Counted from the stretch's first letter, positions 1-7,316 are shown. The stretch is DNA of 64,000 nt from Rubricoccus sp963708165 (GCA_963708165.1 OY970187.1:1488001-1552000), one strand, 5' to 3'. The notes: generated by a model from the letters alone, not told the origin. Program-made: numbers and translations.

Positions 1-774
1 CACGATCTGCTTGCTATCGGGCGAGAAAAACGCGCCACCGTCGTAGCCCAGCTCGTCCGTGAGCTGGATCGTCTCGCCAGAGGCCAGCTCGTAGCGGTAC
101 AGCTCCAGGTCGCCGCTGCGCGTGGAGGTGAAGATGACGTACTTGCCGTCCGGGCTTACGGTCGGCTCAGCGTCATAGCCCTCGCCGCCGATGAGAAGCT
201 GCTGGTCCGTGCCGTCCGCGTTGGCGACGTAGATGTCGAACGTCGCGAACACGTCCCAGACGTACGAGCGCGTGCGCTCGGCGGCGGTCGTGGGGCAGGC
301 GGGGCTCGCGGCGTGCGTGGAGGAGTAGATCACGCGGCCGTCGGGCAGGAAGTAGCCGCAGGTCGTGCGGCCCTTGCCGGTCGAGACCAGGTCGTATTTC
401 TCGCCAGAGGCCAGGTCCGAGCCGTCGGCGTTCATGACGTACTGCTGGTCGCAGCCCTGGCTGTTGATCCGCTTCCAGTCGCTCTGGAAGACGAGTTGCT
501 GGCCGTCGGTGCTCCAGTACGCCTCGGCGTTGTTGCCGCCGAACGTGAGCTGCCGGATGTTGCGAAGGTGCACCTCGCCGGTGAAGCGCAGGCTGTCCAT
601 CGCGGGAGCGTACGCGGTGCGGGCGCCAGAGGCCATCGAGGCCGAGCGCGCGCCGGGCTCGGGCTGCTGATCGGCGGAGGCGACCTCGACGGCACCCTGC
701 ACGTTTTGGCGGGCCTGACCGCTACATGCGGCGAGGGAGAAACAGAGAGCGGCGAGAGCGAGCGGGCGGAGCAT
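1..774 (-). CDS. PD40/TolB-like beta-propeller lipoprotein (C-terminus off window)
   Basis: The reading frame starts at ATG 774 and runs off the left edge, giving 258 codons. The N-terminus MLRPLALAALCFSLAACS is a lipoprotein signal with lipobox LAAC, so the protein should be lipid-anchored in the envelope. Downstream are WD40-like (PD40) repeats: RQLTFGGNNAEAYWSTDGQ near residue 85, then blocks with S-PDGK-VIFTS-R-GD-ELY near residue 210 and SPDSKQIV at the edge. Such TolB-type propellers bind partners or glycans; no specific substrate can be read. It diverges from the thioredoxin-like gene across a 111-base spacer. The start is set by the signal peptide. Confidence 0.8.
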   Translation of the reverse strand, partial: MLRPLALAALCFSLAACSGQARQNVQGAVEVASADQQPEPGARSASMASGARTAYAPAMDSLRFTGEVHLRNIRQLTFGGNNAEAYWSTDGQQLVFQSDWKRINSQGCDQQYVMNADGSDLASGEKYDLVSTGKGRTTCGYFLPDGRVIYSSTHAASPACPTTAAERTRSYVWDVFATFDIYVANADGTDQQLLIGGEGYDAEPTVSPDGKYVIFTSTRSGDLELYRYELASGETIQLTDELGYDGGAFFSPDSKQIV

Positions 775-885
775 GGAACCGGGATCGGGAGGAGCGGTGC
801 GAGAGCGCACGGTGTGCCCAACCCTACCGCCTCTGGCGAGGCACGGTACCCCACTTTACCCAGTTTCGCCTCATCTTCCCGATCC

Positions 886-1722
886 ATGCCCCAGACCCCG
901 CCAGAGGCCGCCTTCGACACCGATGATTTCGCGCGCGACGTGCTCTCGGCCTCGCGCGAGAGACCGGTCCTCGTGGACTTTTGGGCGCCGTGGTGCGGGC
1001 CCTGCCGCGTGCTCGGGCCCGTTCTGGAGCGCATGGCCGAGGCCGAGGCCTCTGGCGCCGACCGGTGGACGCTCCGCAAGGTCAACACCGACGCGCACCC
1101 GGAGTTGATGGAGCGCTACAACATCCGCGGCATTCCCGCGATGAAGCTGTTCGTGGACGGCGAGGTGGTCGCGGAGCAGTCCGGCGCACTGCCGGAGTAC
1201 ATGCTCAAGCAGTGGCTCGACGGCGCACTCCCGACCGAAACAGGTCGCCTGCTCGCCGACGCACGCCAGAGGCTAGACGAGGGCGACCGCGGCGGCGCGC
1301 TCGAAGCGCTCGAACTGGCGGTGGGCCCGCCAGAGGCCTCTGGCGACAACACCCCGGACACCGAGGCGGCCCGCTTGCTTCTGGCGCAGCTGTCCGTCTT
1401 CGACGATCCCGAGCGCGCGCGCGACCTGGCACGCGGCCTCATGTCGACCGAGGCCGACGCCGTCGCCACCATCGCGGACAGCCTCTTGCGCGACGGCTTC
1501 CCCGATGGTGCGCCGCACCAGGCGTACGCACGCGCTCACACCGCTCTCGCCAGAGGCGACGTGGACGGCGCGCTCACCACGCTTATCGACCTCGTGCAAA
1601 CCGACCGCGCGTACGACGACGACGGCGCGCGCAAGCTCATCGTCGCGCTGTTCCACACACTGGGCGAGGCAGATCCCGTCGTAAAGCGGCACCGGCCGGT
1701 CTTCAACCGCTCGCTGTACTAG
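886..1722 (+). CDS. Thioredoxin-domain co-chaperone, CnoX/YbbN-like
   Basis: 278 aa. Residues 1-110 are a thioredoxin fold with the active site WCGPC at 36-40 and the cis-proline loop RGIPAMKLF around 81-89. The remaining 165 residues are alpha-helical, with DARQRLDEGDRGGALEAL and AHTALARGDVDGALTTLID blocks typical of the TPR region of CnoX (YbbN). Family members bind unfolding proteins, guard their cysteines under oxidative stress and hand them to GroEL or DnaK. E. coli CnoX lacks the second Cys, whereas here CxxC is complete, so reductase activity is possible. The open frame extends 5' to position 313, but that part is antisense to the lipoprotein gene; ATG 886 gives the normal length. Confidence 0.88.
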   Translation: MPQTPPEAAFDTDDFARDVLSASRERPVLVDFWAPWCGPCRVLGPVLERMAEAEASGADRWTLRKVNTDAHPELMERYNIRGIPAMKLFVDGEVVAEQSGALPEYMLKQWLDGALPTETGRLLADARQRLDEGDRGGALEALELAVGPPEASGDNTPDTEAARLLLAQLSVFDDPERARDLARGLMSTEADAVATIADSLLRDGFPDGAPHQAYARAHTALARGDVDGALTTLIDLVQTDRAYDDDGARKLIVALFHTLGEADPVVKRHRPVFNRSLY

Positions 1723-1732
1723 GGCAAGAGGC

Positions 1733-1987
1733 TCAGCAGTCCGTCGCCAGAGGCACGCCGCCGACCGAGATCAGAGCGTCGGCGCGGACGGTTTGGCCAG
1801 TGCCCAGCCGCACCCAGTCGGCGCCATCGCGCGCGAACACGTCGTCGATGGTGGTGCGCGCGGTATGCTCGGCCTCTGGCGCGCGCCAGAGGATGTCCAC
1901 GGTCTCGCGGCGCACGGCCCAGCTTTCCAGCCGGTCGTGGAAGCCGCAGGCGATGGGTGTGTAGTCCTGGCTAGAGGCGTCTGTCAC
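1733..1987 (-). CDS. Rof-like (Rho-binding antiterminator family) small protein
   Basis: 84 aa from GTG 1987. The N-terminal pattern DYTPIACGFHDRLESWAVRR matches the Rof signature (Y-PI-C--HD-LE), followed by a short beta-rich tail of the right family length. E. coli Rof binds Rho and blocks its loading on RNA. The GTG overlaps the stop codon of the upstream membrane gene as GTGA, so translation is probably coupled. Family assignment is from motif and length only; whether this copy acts on Rho is inference. Confidence 0.6.
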   Translation of the reverse strand: MTDASSQDYTPIACGFHDRLESWAVRRETVDILWRAPEAEHTARTTIDDVFARDGADWVRLGTGQTVRADALISVGGVPLATDC

Positions 1988-2742
1988 GGCGAGGCCGGGA
2001 GCAGCGTGCCGCCGCGCTGGAGGCCTCTGGCGGTCGCGCCGAGAAAGAGGACCGCACCGAGCGCGAGCGCGCCGGTCAAGAGCGGCGCCGTGCCGAGCGG
2101 CAGGGCGTTCTTCGCCAGGATGGCCGCAAAGGCCCACACGAGGACCGCCGCGAACGCCACGTCGCCGGTTCGCCAGAGGATGACCGCGCCGATGCCCGAG
2201 ACGATGAGGACCAGAAGCGCGGGCCAGAACGCCGCGCCCGTCCACCCGATGGCGACGAGCGAGACGGTAATATTGAGCGGCGTCGCGACGCACAGCCACG
2301 CGAAGAAGAGCGAGGTCGGCACGCCGAGGGCTAGCCGTTCGCTCTTGCTCATGCCCATCCAATCCAGGCGGATGTAGAGCCAGACCAAACTCGCGAGGAT
2401 GCCGCAGATCACGATCGCCGCGACGCCGAACAGGCGCGAGAGCCACGGCAGTTGCCACAACCCGTTGAGCAGGTTGGCCGCGATAAACGGCAGCGCGATG
2501 GCGTCGTACCGCGGGCCTCTGGTAGCGGGCCGCGCCTGGTAGGCCGCGAAGACCAGCACGCCGAGGAAGATGACGCCCCAGATGGAAAACGCCCAGCCTG
2601 CGGGTGTGATACCGGTTCGGATGGAATCCGAGACCGCGCCCGTCTGCGTATCGAACAGCACGCCCGCGCCCGCGAGCCCGTTCATGCCGACGTTGAAGAG
2701 GGCCGCGAGGACGACGGCGATCTGGCGCGTGGTTCCGGTCAT
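1984..2742 (-). CDS. TspO/MBR-like tryptophan-rich membrane protein
   Basis: 252 aa with about seven hydrophobic segments. Motifs such as TPAGWAFSIWGVIFL, NLLNGLWQLPW and FFAWLCVATPLNITVSLVAI resemble the long Trp-rich sensory protein branch of the TspO/MBR family, which is longer than classical 160-aa TspO. Those proteins bind tetrapyrroles or sterols in the membrane, but no ligand can be inferred here. The next gene (Rof-like) overlaps its stop by four bases, so the two form a small operon. Confidence 0.55.
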   Translation of the reverse strand: MTGTTRQIAVVLAALFNVGMNGLAGAGVLFDTQTGAVSDSIRTGITPAGWAFSIWGVIFLGVLVFAAYQARPATRGPRYDAIALPFIAANLLNGLWQLPWLSRLFGVAAIVICGILASLVWLYIRLDWMGMSKSERLALGVPTSLFFAWLCVATPLNITVSLVAIGWTGAAFWPALLVLIVSGIGAVILWRTGDVAFAAVLVWAFAAILAKNALPLGTAPLLTGALALGAVLFLGATARGLQRGGTLLPASP

Positions 2743-2866
2743 GCGTTCTCAACCGCCGCGCCCCGCCAGAGGATCCGCGGCTCCGCCAGAGGCTCATTTT
2801 GCAGGGCTTACGTGCAACGCCGCCAGAGGCCTCTGGCGCTGGACCACCGCCGCTGGACCACCGTCT

Positions 2867-3337
2867 CTAGGCCGCCGCCGAGCGCATGACCATCGCACCA
2901 TCGCGTGGCGGCCCCACCGGCACGAATCCCTCGCGGGCATACAAGCGCCGCGCCGGGTTGGAGACCGAGACGCTCAGGCTGAGCCCGCCTCTGGCGACTG
3001 CCGCCCGCAGCAACGCCGTTCCCACGCCACGCCCGCGGTGCGCAGGCTCCACCGCCATCGACACCTCTGGCGTCACGGCGTCCACGAACCCGTAGCCGCG
3101 GTCATCGCCGCGCCAGAGGCGCCACCAGATCGCCCCGACCGGCGCGTTGTCGATCCGCGCTGTGAAGCCGCCGTCGCCCTCGCGCATCCACCCCGCGACG
3201 TAGCGCGCGAGGTGGGGCGCACGCATGGCCTCTGGCGCCAGAGGCTCGGCACCTGGCGGGATGTAGACCGCGAGGTACAGCATCCGCCAGAGGAGCGGCT
3301 CGTCGGCGGGCGTGAGGCGGCGGAGCGTGGGTGACAT
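2867..3337 (-). CDS. GNAT-family N-acetyltransferase
   Basis: 156 aa from ATG 3337 (MSPTLRRLTPADEPLLW). The C-terminal half has the GNAT acetyl-CoA loop VEPAHRGRGVGTALLRAAV (R/Q-x-x-G-x-G/A motif) and the final strand-helix SVSNPARRLYAREGFVPVG. The substrate is unknown; the short length fits small-molecule or ribosomal-protein acetyltransferases. The longer frame upstream is only the region covering the GTAGGG repeat and the MFS gene and is ignored. Confidence 0.85.
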   Translation of the reverse strand: MSPTLRRLTPADEPLLWRMLYLAVYIPPGAEPLAPEAMRAPHLARYVAGWMREGDGGFTARIDNAPVGAIWWRLWRGDDRGYGFVDAVTPEVSMAVEPAHRGRGVGTALLRAAVARGGLSLSVSVSNPARRLYAREGFVPVGPPRDGAMVMRSAAA

Positions 3338-3389
3338 GGCACAAGGTCGCGCCAGAGGCGAGATCCGCCAGAGGCCTCTGGCGAGGCAA

Positions 3390-3454
3390 GTAGGGACGCC
3401 TCGCAGAGGCGTCCGCGGGCGAATGCGGCGCGCTCGGCGAGCACGCTCTACCCC
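3390..3454. repeat. Paired GTAGGG-type palindromic repeat (GCCTC stem)
   Basis: Two head-to-head units. The left unit GTAGGGACGCCTCG is answered by GAGGCGTCC. The right unit, read on the minus strand, starts GTAGAGCGTGCTCG and closes CGAGCGCGCC. The right end supplies the TAG stop of the MFS C-terminal frame (3448-3450). The same compound element, with slightly different bases, is at 15017-15104. Confidence 0.75.
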
Positions 3455-4029
3455 ATACTTTCGGCCTTCGGCGTGCCCAGTCGTAGAACTAGGATCACCG
3501 CCGCGACCACGAGCGCGAGCGCCAACCCGCTGCCCCACAGCGCCGCATCGCCCAGTTGCGCGAGGACCAGGCCTCCCAGCGCCGGGCCGATCATCTTCGA
3601 GAGCCCCCAGCCCGACTGCTGCACGCCCTGATACGTGCCGCGCAGCGCCTCTGGCGCCAGCCGCGCAACGATCGCGGGCACGAGCGGAATGAACGCGATC
3701 TCGCCTACAGACCAGACCGCGACCGCCGCCGCGTGTCCCCAGAACCCATCGGCTAGCGCGTGCATCCCCACGCCCACGCCGATGATCACCACCGCCGACG
3801 CCAGAAGCCCTGGCCCCAGCCGCGTCTCGGCCCACCGCGCGACGGGCAGGCTAAAGGCCACCACCACCAGCCCGTTGACCATCACCGCGAAGCCGTACAT
3901 CTTCTCGCTCAGCCCATCGGCCTCCATCGCCAGAGGCAGCGTCGCGAACGCCTGCATGAACACGACGCCGACGCCCAACGTGGCAATCGCGAGGCCGACG
4001 AGCGCCGGATCGCGCAGCGCCGCGCCCAA
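3448..4029 (-). CDS. MFS transporter, C-terminal six-helix half (frame-separated)
   Basis: About 193 aa from a TTG at 4029, in a different frame from the N-terminal half upstream. It holds six hydrophobic segments beginning RDPALVGLAIATLGVGVVF, matching helices 7-12 of a major-facilitator drug/sugar antiporter, with RGTYQGVQQSGWGLSKMIG in the helix 10-11 region. The frame is open upstream through the linker to about 4140, so one indel near 4110-4140 would restore a single 12-helix protein of about 430 aa. Either a sequencing indel in a G-rich tract, a broken gene or a split transporter. Confidence 0.7.
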   Translation of the reverse strand: MGAALRDPALVGLAIATLGVGVVFMQAFATLPLAMEADGLSEKMYGFAVMVNGLVVVAFSLPVARWAETRLGPGLLASAVVIIGVGVGMHALADGFWGHAAAVAVWSVGEIAFIPLVPAIVARLAPEALRGTYQGVQQSGWGLSKMIGPALGGLVLAQLGDAALWGSGLALALVVAAVILVLRLGTPKAESMG

Positions 4030-4106
4030 GCCTCCAGAAGACTGGCCTCTGGCGGGAGAACTGACGGCCTCTGGCGCCAGAGGCGTATCCGCGCGATCTG
4101 CTCGTC

Positions 4107-4140
4107 CCTCTTCCCCTATCCCCCTTCCCTCCTTACCAAA
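4107..4140. repeat. Polypurine/polypyrimidine tract at the MFS frame break
   Basis: Pyrimidine-rich on the plus strand (CCCTCTTCCCCTATCCC and then CCCTTCCCTCC). On the coding strand it reads as Gly, Glu, Arg and Lys codons. Related tracts lie at 24948-24980, 25345-25370, 34119-34157 and, on the other strand, 38010-38052. Here the tract coincides with the shift between the two halves of the MFS gene. Confidence 0.6.
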
Positions 4141-4715
4141 GGCTTCGTCTCCGGCACACCCGCCCAGATCGCGACGGCGTAGATCACCATCGAGGCCGCA
4201 TCCACGGCAAACAGCGCCGCGTAGCCGACCTGCTCCGCCAGAAGCCCGCCCAGCGCCGGGCCGAACGCCACGCCCAGGTTGATGGCCCAGTAGATGAGCG
4301 AGAACGCGCGCGCGAACTGCTCCGGCGGCACCAGATCCGAGACCGCCGCCGAGACCGCCGGGCGGTACATCTCGCCCACCAGCCCGAACGCGAGCACCAG
4401 TCCCGCCAGACGCCAGTAGCCCTCCACCGTCGGAATCGCGACGAGCAGCGCCGCGCCGCCCACCAGGCTGCCCATCAGCACCGCGCGCCGCCCGAACCGG
4501 TCCGAGAGCGCCCCGCCGATGGTCCCGGCCGCGAACGCCCCGGCGCCATACAGGCTGACCACGAACGTCGCCTCGGCGATGCTCGCGCCGCGCTCACCGG
4601 TCAGGTAAAGCGTCAGAAACGGTAGCACCACCAATCCCAGGCGGTTGACGAACGTGCCGACGAACAGCACCCAGAAGGCGCGAGGGTATCCGGCAGGCGT
4701 GGGCAGAGTGGGCAA
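4116..4715 (-). CDS. MFS transporter, N-terminal six-helix half
   Basis: From a TTG at 4715 (LPTLPTPAGYPRAFWVLFVG) to a stop at 4116, about 199 aa. An ATG at 4799 is in frame but falls in the upstream terminator and would add 28 residues rich in repeat-encoded sequence. It has six hydrophobic segments and the MFS loop 2-3 signature GALSDRFGRRAVLMG. It ends after helix 6 at VPETKPLVRREGG, exactly at the polypurine tract, with helices 7-12 continuing in another frame at 4029-3448. A drug-resistance-type family member; the substrate cannot be read. Confidence 0.7.
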   Translation of the reverse strand: MPTLPTPAGYPRAFWVLFVGTFVNRLGLVVLPFLTLYLTGERGASIAEATFVVSLYGAGAFAAGTIGGALSDRFGRRAVLMGSLVGGAALLVAIPTVEGYWRLAGLVLAFGLVGEMYRPAVSAAVSDLVPPEQFARAFSLIYWAINLGVAFGPALGGLLAEQVGYAALFAVDAASMVIYAVAIWAGVPETKPLVRREGG

Positions 4716-4797
4716 ACGTGCGGGCGGCGCCAGAGGCCTCTGGCGGTGGATGAATCGTGCGGCCTCGGGCGAACATCGCGCCAGAGTGCCCCAACGC

Positions 4798-4833
4798 AAA
4801 ACGCCCCGGCCTGCCGAAGCAGCCGGGGCGTTT
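4798..4833 (-). terminator. Intrinsic terminator after the 76-aa gene
   Basis: A perfect 12-bp stem AAACGCCCCGGC/GCCGGGGCGTTT with an 11-base loop, followed on the minus strand by T-rich sequence. It starts 18 bases after the stop codon of the 4851-5081 gene and separates it from the MFS gene. Confidence 0.85.
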
Positions 4834-4850
4834 GGAGCAGGCGCGAGAGC

Positions 4851-5081
4851 CTAGCTGCCCAGTTTGTCCTTGGCGGCGTCGAGGGCGCTCTTCGCCAGAT
4901 CGGCGGCTTTCTCGGTGGCGCCAGAGGCGGCGTCCTTCAGCGCATCGGGCGCGAGGTCGGAGGCCTTTTCGGCAGCGGCGTCGATAAGGTCACCGGCTTT
5001 GTCCGTCAGGCCGTCTGCGTTGGAGGCGAGGCTTTTGGCGAGGTCGCCGGCTTTGTCTTTGAGTCCGTCGAGCATGGTCAT
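4851..5081 (-). CDS. Small amphipathic helical protein (LEA/YtxH-like repeats)
   Basis: 76 aa. The whole chain is Ala, Lys and Asp rich with repeated ~11-residue helical units (KAGDLAKSLAS, KAGDLIDAAAE, KASDLAPDALK, KAADLAKSALD). It has no Cys, Trp or membrane segment. The pattern is that of late-embryogenesis-abundant or general-stress helical proteins that are unstructured until they meet a membrane or partner. It is monocistronic, with its own terminator. The function is not known. Confidence 0.75.
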   Translation of the reverse strand: MTMLDGLKDKAGDLAKSLASNADGLTDKAGDLIDAAAEKASDLAPDALKDAASGATEKAADLAKSALDAAKDKLGS

Positions 5082-5168
5082 ATGTGGGTGGAGTGAACGC
5101 GAGATACGAGCCTCTGGCGCGTGGGTTCTCGGCTCTCATCGCGAGGGGTCTCGTGTGGCGCCAGAGGC

Positions 5169-5702
5169 TCAGCGCACGCGCAGGCGCTGCCCGATGCGGA
5201 TGTCGGTCGAGCGCAGGTTGTTGATCCGCACGATCTCGTCCAGCGTCGTGTTGTACTCCCTCGCGATGCCGTACAGCGTGTCGCCGCGGCGGACGGTGTG
5301 CGTCCGCCGCTCGGGAATCAGAACGGGTGCGGGCGCGGCCACGTCGCCAGAGCGGCTGGCCTCTGGCGTGGCGGCGAGCCCCGCGGCGCCCAGCCCCGCG
5401 GCGCCCAGCCCCTGGAGCGCGCGCACGCGAGAATCCGCCCGCGCGATCTGCGCCGCGACGGACTGATACGCGCCGTCGTCGATGCCCGCGACCGCCACGA
5501 CGCCGTCGCGCGCCACCACCTCCACGTCCAGCGTGCGCGTGCGCGGGTCCTCCACGAGCGCGAGGCGCACCGAGGTCGCGAGGCGCAGATCAGCCATACC
5601 CGCCTGCAACGAGCGCGGCGGCACCTCTGGCGCGGGTCCTTGCGCGAAAGCAGGCACGCCAGAGGCGAGGGCAACGAGCAGAAAAACGAGCAGGCGATGC
5701 AT
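5169..5702 (-). CDS. Secreted LysM-domain protein
   Basis: 177 aa from ATG 5702, chosen because it opens with a clean signal peptide (MHRLLVFLLVALASGVPAFA). Residues ~45-95 resemble a BON-like segment (RLALVEDPRTRTLDVEVVA followed by DGVVAVAG). A GAAGLGAAGLAA linker leads to one C-terminal LysM domain: HTVRRGDTLYGIAREYNTTL to IRIGQRLRVR. LysM binds peptidoglycan, so this is probably a periplasmic wall-binding protein; no catalytic domain is present. Confidence 0.85.
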   Translation of the reverse strand: MHRLLVFLLVALASGVPAFAQGPAPEVPPRSLQAGMADLRLATSVRLALVEDPRTRTLDVEVVARDGVVAVAGIDDGAYQSVAAQIARADSRVRALQGLGAAGLGAAGLAATPEASRSGDVAAPAPVLIPERRTHTVRRGDTLYGIAREYNTTLDEIVRINNLRSTDIRIGQRLRVR

Positions 5703-5796
5703 GGCAGAGCGGGGCGTGGTGCAGAATACGGGCGCCAGAGGTGAGAGCCGCAGAGCCTCTGGCGCGAGACACTTGCGCATCCTCACAATAAGTCTT

Positions 5797-5819
5797 ATCG
5801 TTTATCGACGATGATCGAT
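5797..5819. promoter_or_regulatory. Candidate ArsR operator upstream of the ars operon
   Basis: An imperfect inverted repeat: left arm ATCGTTTATCG, one central A, right arm CGATGATCGAT; 9 of 11 positions pair. It lies in an unusually AT-rich patch, 34 bases before the Cys-rich peptide start, and has the ATCG/CGAT half-sites common at ArsR-family operators. Binding by the adjacent ArsR is inferred. Confidence 0.5.
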
Positions 5820-5852
5820 CACGTTCTCTTGTTTCACCAACACCCCACTCCT

Positions 5853-5918
5853 ATGACCCACGTCTGTTGCGACTGCTGCGGCACCGATCTCTGCACGTGC
5901 GGAGGCGACTGCTGCTAG
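5853..5918 (+). CDS. 21-aa cysteine-rich peptide at the head of the ars operon
   Basis: ATG 5853 to TAG 5918 encodes 21 residues, eight of them Cys, arranged CC-CC-C-C-CC (MTHVCCDCCGTDLCTCGGDCC split as MTHVCCDCCG and TDLCTCGGDCC). It lies between the candidate ArsR operator and arsR, in the same direction, with a hairpin between it and arsR. The Cys spacing echoes the tail of the adjacent ArsR (SCSCGDACSC). It is probably a metal/metalloid-binding mini-protein: an As(III) buffer, chaperone or leader peptide. No homologue is known to me; whether it is translated is untested. Confidence 0.6.
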   Translation: MTHVCCDCCGTDLCTCGGDCC

Positions 5919-5927
5919 CGCGCCCTT

Positions 5928-5961
5928 CCGGTGGGTCGGATCTTCCGGCCCACCGGTTTCT
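5928..5961 (+). terminator. Hairpin between the Cys-rich peptide and arsR (possible attenuator)
   Basis: The 8-bp stem CCGGTGGG/CCCACCGG, with further C-G pairing inside the loop, is followed at once by TTTCT. It begins 10 bases after the peptide stop and ends just before the arsR ATG at 5965. It could partly terminate transcription or set the ratio of peptide to ArsR. Confidence 0.45.
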
Positions 5962-5964
5962 CCT

Positions 5965-6282
5965 ATGACGACATCCTCCGAAACCCTCGCGCCTCTGGCG
6001 AAAGCCCTCGGCCACCCCGCACGTCTGCGCGTGCTCGCCGCGCTCGGCGCCAGAGGCGAGTGCCTCTGCGGCGAGATCGTCGAGGTCGTCGGCCTGGCAC
6101 AGTCTACCGTCTCGCAGCACCTCAAAGTGCTCCGCGAAGCCGGGCTCGTGGTCGGCACAGTGGACGGCCCGCGCACGTGCTACTGCCTCGACACCGAGGG
6201 CATCGCGCGCGCCAAAGACGCGTTCCAGTCCGTTCTGGGCAACCTCCACTCGTGTTCCTGCGGCGATGCCTGCTCCTGCTAA
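5965..6282 (+). CDS. arsR: ArsR/SmtB-family metalloregulatory repressor
   Basis: 105 aa winged helix-turn-helix repressor: LGHPARLRVLAAL (helices 2-3), GLAQSTVSQHLKVLREAGLV (recognition helix, residues ~43-62), then the wing. The pair C33-x-C35 in ECLCGEIV sits where ArsR proteins carry their As(III)-binding ELCVCDL cysteines. Extra Cys pairs at 72/74 and 97/99/103/105 give eight cysteines in all. It should repress its own operon and release DNA on binding arsenite or antimonite. Its end overlaps arsC by 17 bases. Confidence 0.9.
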   Translation: MTTSSETLAPLAKALGHPARLRVLAALGARGECLCGEIVEVVGLAQSTVSQHLKVLREAGLVVGTVDGPRTCYCLDTEGIARAKDAFQSVLGNLHSCSCGDACSC

Positions 6283-6754
6283 CCCCTCCGCTGTCGCCTC
6301 GGGCGCCATGTCCGCGCTCGAACGCGCTGATGCCTCTGGCGTGTTCGAGACGCGCCCGCTCGTCCTCTTCGTCTGCACCCACAACTCCGCGCGCAGCCAC
6401 CTTGCCGAAGGCCTCTTGCGCCAACGCCACGGCGACCGGTACCGCGCCCAGAGCGCCGGGACCGTCGCCAGAGGCGTGCATCCGCTCGCGGTCGAGGCGC
6501 TCGAAGCCGTCGGCATCGACGCAGGTGCGCACACGTCCAAAACGATCGAGAGCCTGGGCGACCTCGCGCCAGACGTGGTGGTGACGGTCTGCGACAACGC
6601 GCGAGAGGCGTGCCCGTACATCCCGGCCGGGCGCAACCTGCACCACGCCTTCCGCGACCCGTCGGCGGTACCCGGCACCGACGACGACCGCCGCCGCGCC
6701 TTCGCCGAGGTGCGCGAGGAGATCGCGGCTTGGCTGGACGCCACGTTCGGCTAG
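6266..6754 (+). CDS. arsC: Arsenate reductase, low-molecular-weight phosphatase type
   Basis: 162 aa, or 148 if translation starts at ATG 6308. The LMW-PTPase P-loop FVCTHNSARSHLAEG (nucleophile Cys, CX5R) is followed by QSAGTVARGVHPLA, the redox Cys pair in VTVCDNAREACP, and HHAFRDPSAVPGTDDDRRRAF with the catalytic Asp-Pro. This is the thioredoxin/mycothiol-type ArsC that reduces arsenate to arsenite. It overlaps arsR and is co-transcribed with it. No efflux gene (arsB/acr3) follows in the window, so export of arsenite or its methylation to arsenosugars must be encoded elsewhere; ArsS is at 58-59 kb. Confidence 0.9.
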   Translation: MPAPANPSAVASGAMSALERADASGVFETRPLVLFVCTHNSARSHLAEGLLRQRHGDRYRAQSAGTVARGVHPLAVEALEAVGIDAGAHTSKTIESLGDLAPDVVVTVCDNAREACPYIPAGRNLHHAFRDPSAVPGTDDDRRRAFAEVREEIAAWLDATFG

Positions 6755-6886
6755 CACGCGCCGGTGCGGTCAGCCTCTGGCGCCAGAGGCCGACTGCGCT
6801 GCGCAGGGCGAGAAGCCCCGCGTGACGGCGCACGGGCACCGCGCGTCTGTGCGTTCGTACGCCTCCCCCGTTCCCGGTCCGTTGCC

Positions 6887-7258
6887 ATGCGCCGCTTTCT
6901 TCCCCTTTCGCTCGCCCTGTTCGCCCTCGCCAGCGGCTGCTCTGCCACCATCGACGAGGCCTACGGCGTGCCCGACGCCACCGAGTGGACCTATTTCCAG
7001 GGCGACGTGGAGCGTGTGGCAGGCGCAGTGGAGCGCGCGCTGGCCCGCACCGGCTACCGCGTCGAGCGCGTCGGCCGGACGGATGCGGGCGAGATCGCGC
7101 TCGGCGTGTCGCTCGCCAGAGGCTCGGCGGAGTTTACCGAGATCCTGATCCAGCCCTTCGAGGACCCAGACGCCGTCTTCGCCTCCCGCGCCCAGACGTT
7201 TCCGCGCCAGAGGCCGCTGCCGCGCGACCTGCGCGTCGCGGTCATCTCCGAGATGTAA
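6887..7258 (+). CDS. Small lipoprotein of unknown function
   Basis: 123 aa from ATG 6887. The signal MRRFLPLSLALFALASGC has a lipobox (ASGC), so it should be membrane-anchored. The mature part is a ~100-residue alpha/beta domain (WTYFQGDVERVAGAVERAL, then TGYRVERVGRTDAG-IALGVSLARGS) that looks like a small DUF4136/CarboxypepD-sized domain, but I do not recognise the family. The upstream in-frame extension to 6764 is repeat-derived. Confidence 0.75.
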   Translation: MRRFLPLSLALFALASGCSATIDEAYGVPDATEWTYFQGDVERVAGAVERALARTGYRVERVGRTDAGEIALGVSLARGSAEFTEILIQPFEDPDAVFASRAQTFPRQRPLPRDLRVAVISEM

Positions 7259-7316
7259 GCCTCTGGCGCGAGTTCCCCAGCTGCGCGTCGCCAGAGGCTT
7301 GTCGTAGTCTCGGGGT

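Noticed and set aside
313..885. 5' extension of the thioredoxin-like gene
   Set aside because: It is antisense to the PD40 lipoprotein gene, which has a proper signal peptide, and adds no domain.
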